A DNA stretch of 10,255 nt from Anaerolineales bacterium. Its GTDB lineage: Bacteria; Chloroflexota; Anaerolineae; Anaerolineales; UBA11858. The DNA lies in NCBI GenBank assembly GCA_015485245.1, contig WFTY01000107.1, positions 1 to 10,255 of the forward strand. Reading direction: 5' to 3'. The notes under the pieces were generated by a model that worked only from the letters and a program-made list of their open reading frames with translations, was not told the DNA's origin and did no database searches. Position 1 is the first letter of the stretch. Each line of letters opens with the position of its first letter. The position numbers and the translations under genes were made by a program. Shown in pieces: positions 7,267 to 10,255 of this stretch.

Positions 7267-9633
7267 ATGTTTGGACTTGGACTCACTCCCTTTGAGACCT
7301 TCGCCATCTGGGCCGTATTGGTGACCGCCGTACTCGGTCTCCTGTACGCTCTGTTCTTGCGCAATCAAATCATGCGCGAAGATAAAGGCGATGAGAAGAT
7401 GCAGGAGGTCTGGACCGCGATTCGGGAAGGCGCAGACGCCTATCTGGGCCAGCAACTGAAATCCATCCTTCCGCTGATCGTGGTTCTGACTCTGGCGCTT
7501 TTCGCCTCGGTGTACATCGTCAAGCCGACGCCAGAGGCGGCGGAGTGGTACTGCATGGCCCTCAAAGGCACAACCTTTGAAGCCGCTCCTGCCTGCGCCG
7601 AGGCGCTCACCGCTGCGGAGCAACAACAGGTCAGCACCATCATCGGGCTTGGCCGCGCCATCGCTTTTGCCATGGGCGCCGGCTTCTCCCTGCTGGTCGG
7701 CCAGATTGGCATGCGCATGGCTGTACAGGGCAATGTCCGCGTGGCAGCGGCGTCCAAACGCTCCTTCAGCGACGCTCTGCGCATCGCCTATCGCGCCGGC
7801 ACCATCACGGGCATGCTCACCGACGGTCTCGGCCTGTTCGGAGGGACGATCATCTTTATGATCTTCGGCATCGCCGCGCCGGACGCGTTGCTCGGCTTCG
7901 GCTTTGGCGGCACGCTGCTGGCGCTATTCATGCGTGTGGGCGGCGGCATCTTCACCAAAGCAGCCGACGTGGGCGCTGATCTGGTAGGCAAGGTGGAAGC
8001 GGGCATCCCCGAAGACGATCCTCGCAACCCCGCTGTCATCGCCGATCTGGTAGGCGACAATGTGGGTGACTGCGCCGGAATGGCCGCCGACATCTTCGAA
8101 TCCTACGAAGTGACCATCGTCTCCAGCCTGATCCTGGGCGTGGCGCTCACAGCGATCACCGGGCATCTCGAGTGGATCATCTACCCGCTGCTGGTGCGCG
8201 GCATCGGCGTGCTCTCCTCGATCATCGGCACTTATCTGGTCAAGAGCAACGCCGAAGAAGGCGGCAACGCCATGCAGGCGATCTTCAGCGGATTCCTCAC
8301 CTCTGCGGCAATCTCCACCGTGCTCTTCGGCGTCGTGGCCTTCGTCTACATGCAGACGGTCCCCGGCGGCTGGTGGCGCCCCTTCCTGGCGACCAGCGTC
8401 GGCGTGCTGCTGGCAATTGTGATCGACCGTCTGACCGATTATTTCACCGGTTCTCACAGCGCCCCCGTACAGGAAATCAAGAAATCGGCCGACACCGGCC
8501 CGGCAACCCTGATCCTCTCCGGCACCTCGGTCGGCTTTGAATCCTCGGTCTGGGCGATCCTGGTGATCGCGATGACCATCTTCGCCTCCATCTTGATCTA
8601 TGGCACCGTCTCTGTGAATGCCGCGGAGCAATTCATCTACGTGCTCTACGGCGTGGCAATGACCGGTATCGGTATGCTCACCCTGACCGGCAACAACGTC
8701 GCCATGGACTCCTTCGGCCCGATCTCGGATAACGCCGCGGGGATCGGTGAAATGGCCTGGAACGGGCTGGAAGATGAAGAAACCAAGCAGGCGCAGAAGA
8801 TCATGGCCGACCTGGACGCGGTGGGCAACACCACCAAAGCAATCACCAAAGGTATCGCCATCGGCTCGGCGGTCATCGCCGCGGTCTCGTTGTTCGGTTC
8901 CTTCATCACCGATGTCAGCCGGGTTGACCCCACCGCGCTGGCCAACGGCATCCGCGTTTCCATGCCGCAGGTGTTCGTCGGCATGCTGATCGGCGGTGCC
9001 GTCCCGTGGCTGTTCTCATCCTTCGCCATCCAGGCCGTCAGCCGCGCGGCTGGCCTGATCATCCAGGAAGTACGCCGCCAATTCAAGCTAGGCGTGCTGG
9101 AAGGCAAGGTGAAGCCCGACTATCGCCAGGCAGTGACCATTTCCACTACGGCTGCGCAGAAGGAGCTCGTCCCTCTGGCGTTACTGGGCGTGCTCACCCC
9201 CATCGTCGTCGGGTTGGTGCTACAGGTGGAGGCCCTGGGTGGTTTCCTGGCGGGCATCATCCTCTCTGGTCAATTGCTGGCTGTGTACCTGAACAACGCC
9301 GGCGGCGCATGGGATAACGCCAAGAAGATGATCGAGGACGAGCCGCGCGACCCGGAGAACAACCTGGGCAAAGGCTCCGAACGCCACAAAGCCGGCGTGG
9401 TCGGCGACACCGTCGGCGATCCCTTCAAGGACACCGCTGGCCCAGCCCTCAACCCGATGATCAAAGTGGTCAACCTGGTTGCCTTGATCGTCGCCCCCAT
9501 CGTGGTGACGTACAAGGAACTCGGCTGGGGCGGCTGGCTGGCCGTTCTGTTGCTGCTGGGCGGTCTTACCTGGGCGATCATGCAATCCAAGCGTGAAGCT
9601 CCCAGCCCGATCGAAGCTGGAACCGGGGACTAA
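7267..9633 (+). CDS. hppA: K+-independent membrane-bound pyrophosphatase (H+-translocating)
   Basis: A 788-residue integral membrane protein that hydrolyses PPi and pumps protons outward; family members have about 16 helices. Signature motifs: GGGIFTKAADVGADLVGKVE (225-244), DLVGDNVGDCAGMAADIFES (260-279), GNNVAMDSFGPISDNAAGI (475-493), NNAGGAWDNAKK (676-687) and HKAGVVGDTVGDPFKDTAGP (707-726), which hold the Mg/PPi-binding Asp and Lys residues. The segment GNTTKAITKG (520-529) carries Lys524 and Thr527, where K+-dependent members have Ala and Gly; this marks the K+-independent class, which pumps protons. The ATG at 7267 is chosen because GGAGGA lies 6 bases upstream; an in-frame TTG at 7213 falls inside the leader hairpin. 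The protein is longer than many bacterial members, partly through an 84-124 loop with Cys96 and Cys110. A promoter with TTGACA, a structured leader and a strong terminator make it a single-gene unit. Confidence 0.97.
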   Translation: MFGLGLTPFETFAIWAVLVTAVLGLLYALFLRNQIMREDKGDEKMQEVWTAIREGADAYLGQQLKSILPLIVVLTLALFASVYIVKPTPEAAEWYCMALKGTTFEAAPACAEALTAAEQQQVSTIIGLGRAIAFAMGAGFSLLVGQIGMRMAVQGNVRVAAASKRSFSDALRIAYRAGTITGMLTDGLGLFGGTIIFMIFGIAAPDALLGFGFGGTLLALFMRVGGGIFTKAADVGADLVGKVEAGIPEDDPRNPAVIADLVGDNVGDCAGMAADIFESYEVTIVSSLILGVALTAITGHLEWIIYPLLVRGIGVLSSIIGTYLVKSNAEEGGNAMQAIFSGFLTSAAISTVLFGVVAFVYMQTVPGGWWRPFLATSVGVLLAIVIDRLTDYFTGSHSAPVQEIKKSADTGPATLILSGTSVGFESSVWAILVIAMTIFASILIYGTVSVNAAEQFIYVLYGVAMTGIGMLTLTGNNVAMDSFGPISDNAAGIGEMAWNGLEDEETKQAQKIMADLDAVGNTTKAITKGIAIGSAVIAAVSLFGSFITDVSRVDPTALANGIRVSMPQVFVGMLIGGAVPWLFSSFAIQAVSRAAGLIIQEVRRQFKLGVLEGKVKPDYRQAVTISTTAAQKELVPLALLGVLTPIVVGLVLQVEALGGFLAGIILSGQLLAVYLNNAGGAWDNAKKMIEDEPRDPENNLGKGSERHKAGVVGDTVGDPFKDTAGPALNPMIKVVNLVALIVAPIVVTYKELGWGGWLAVLLLLGGLTWAIMQSKREAPSPIEAGTGD

Positions 9634-9653
9634 GCCCCACTCACTCAAAGCAA

Positions 9654-9694
9654 TAACAAAAGACCGCCACTTGCTCGATGGCGGTCTTTTGTTG
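9654..9694. terminator. Bidirectional intrinsic terminator after hppA
   Basis: AAAAGACCGCCA (9658-9669) and TGGCGGTCTTTT (9679-9690) form a perfect 12-bp stem with a 9-base loop. Pairing extends outward through C9657-G9691 and two A-T pairs. The T-run in one arm and the A-run in the other give U-tracts in both directions. It lies 24 bases after the hppA stop and just beyond the end of the convergent gene, so it probably serves both. Confidence 0.92.
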
Positions 9695-9711
9695 CTTCCC
9701 AGGTTACCCTA

Positions 9712-10255
9712 TCAATTCTGACTCTCCCAAATCAGGAAATAATCATCCTGACAAACCTGCTCTCCTGGTTCCAGGGTCAGGCAAACTTCATAATCAATGC
9801 GCGTGCCCTGAGGCGCGGCAATCGGCTCGAGCTGCAAATATGTACGCCCTGCATCATCGGTTGGAGGAAATTTCCGGTGTTCAACCGCGCCGCCGGGCAG
9901 CATCAACGTAAGCTCCGGGCGAGCATCCGGTAAAGGCTGGTGGCCCAAATACACCCGCACATTGAGCATCTGCTGGTCTGCGGGGGCCACCACCGGATAA
10001 CTCTTAAAGAGTTGCAATGTTATCACCTTTTCGGGCGTGGGCGTCGGGGTGGGGAAAACGCCTAATTGATCGCGATACATCCAGCCCAACGGAACCGCCC
10101 GCACCTTGTTGCCTCCGGGCATATCGGGGAGATAGTCCAGACAAAGAGCGACAAAACACTGGCGGAACACTTCGGGGCTTTGCGCTTTCAACTCGCTCAC
10201 GGCTTTACCAGCCAGCTCAAGACCACCGCTGCGCCGCAAAAACTCATCAAAGTAC
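9712..10255 (-). CDS. C-terminal part of an unidentified, probably extracytoplasmic protein (5' end outside window)
   Basis: The frame is open to the right edge; about 180 residues up to a TGA at 9712 are visible. It begins YFDEFLRRSGGLELAGKAVS, followed by RQCFVALCLDYLPD. From memory, this resembles a module seen in secreted Chloroflexota proteins (GG...G..ISE...RQCF). This was not checked by search, and the second Gly-Pro of that module is here Gly-Lys. A PTPTPTPEK linker (residues about 70-78 of the visible part) separates it from a beta-rich tail (NVRVYLGHQPLPDARPELTL) with two Cys near the end. The Pro-Thr linker and Cys content suggest export. An in-frame TTG at 10239 is not a likely true start, because coding-like sequence continues upstream of it. 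The function is unknown. It converges on hppA, with which it shares the terminator at 9654-9694. Confidence 0.7.
   Translation of the reverse strand, partial: YFDEFLRRSGGLELAGKAVSELKAQSPEVFRQCFVALCLDYLPDMPGGNKVRAVPLGWMYRDQLGVFPTPTPTPEKVITLQLFKSYPVVAPADQQMLNVRVYLGHQPLPDARPELTLMLPGGAVEHRKFPPTDDAGRTYLQLEPIAAPQGTRIDYEVCLTLEPGEQVCQDDYFLIWESQN

Noticed and set aside
7924..8631. Minus-strand open frame of 235 codons
   Set aside because: Antisense to the conserved core of hppA; its Asp/His/Gly-rich composition is typical of a reverse-frame shadow.

Overview
The window is GC-rich, densely coded bacterial chromosome. The protein types suggest Chloroflexota, probably an Anaerolineae-like lineage. They are large polytopic glycosyltransferase-like proteins, a 410-residue primary sigma factor, a long K+-independent membrane pyrophosphatase, and the end of a protein carrying a GG..SE..RQCF type module. 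This taxonomic call is inference from protein style; there is no rRNA or marker set here.

Layout: (i) 1-2517, minus strand: two overlapping genes for polytopic membrane proteins of the GT-C/GT39-like kind; the second runs off the left edge. (ii) 2620-5720, plus strand: two more GT-C-like membrane proteins, divergent from the first pair. (iii) 5717-6949, minus strand: the primary sigma factor (rpoD/sigA), whose end overlaps the preceding gene tail to tail by 4 bases. (iv) 6950-7266: a divergent control region with a near-consensus sigma-70 promoter and a structured leader for the next gene. (v) 7267-9633, plus strand: hppA, membrane-bound pyrophosphatase. (vi) 9654-9694: a strong, probably bidirectional terminator. 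(vii) 9712-10255, minus strand: the C-terminal part of an unidentified, probably extracytoplasmic protein.

The four membrane proteins each share an acidic or polar first-loop motif and a soluble C-terminal region where complete. They probably use polyprenyl-phosphate sugars to build or decorate cell-surface glycans, but no substrate can be read from the sequence. rpoD and hppA are core housekeeping genes. The pyrophosphatase links PPi from biosynthesis to proton pumping.

The least ordinary signals are two. First, a family of related palindromic GACGAC/GACCACAGAC repeats occurs upstream of both plus-strand glycosyltransferase-like genes, and once in frame inside one of them. Second, the hppA leader has a terminator-like hairpin enclosed by an 11-bp long-range stem, between a strong promoter and a good ribosome binding site. 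No complete new multi-gene system is visible.
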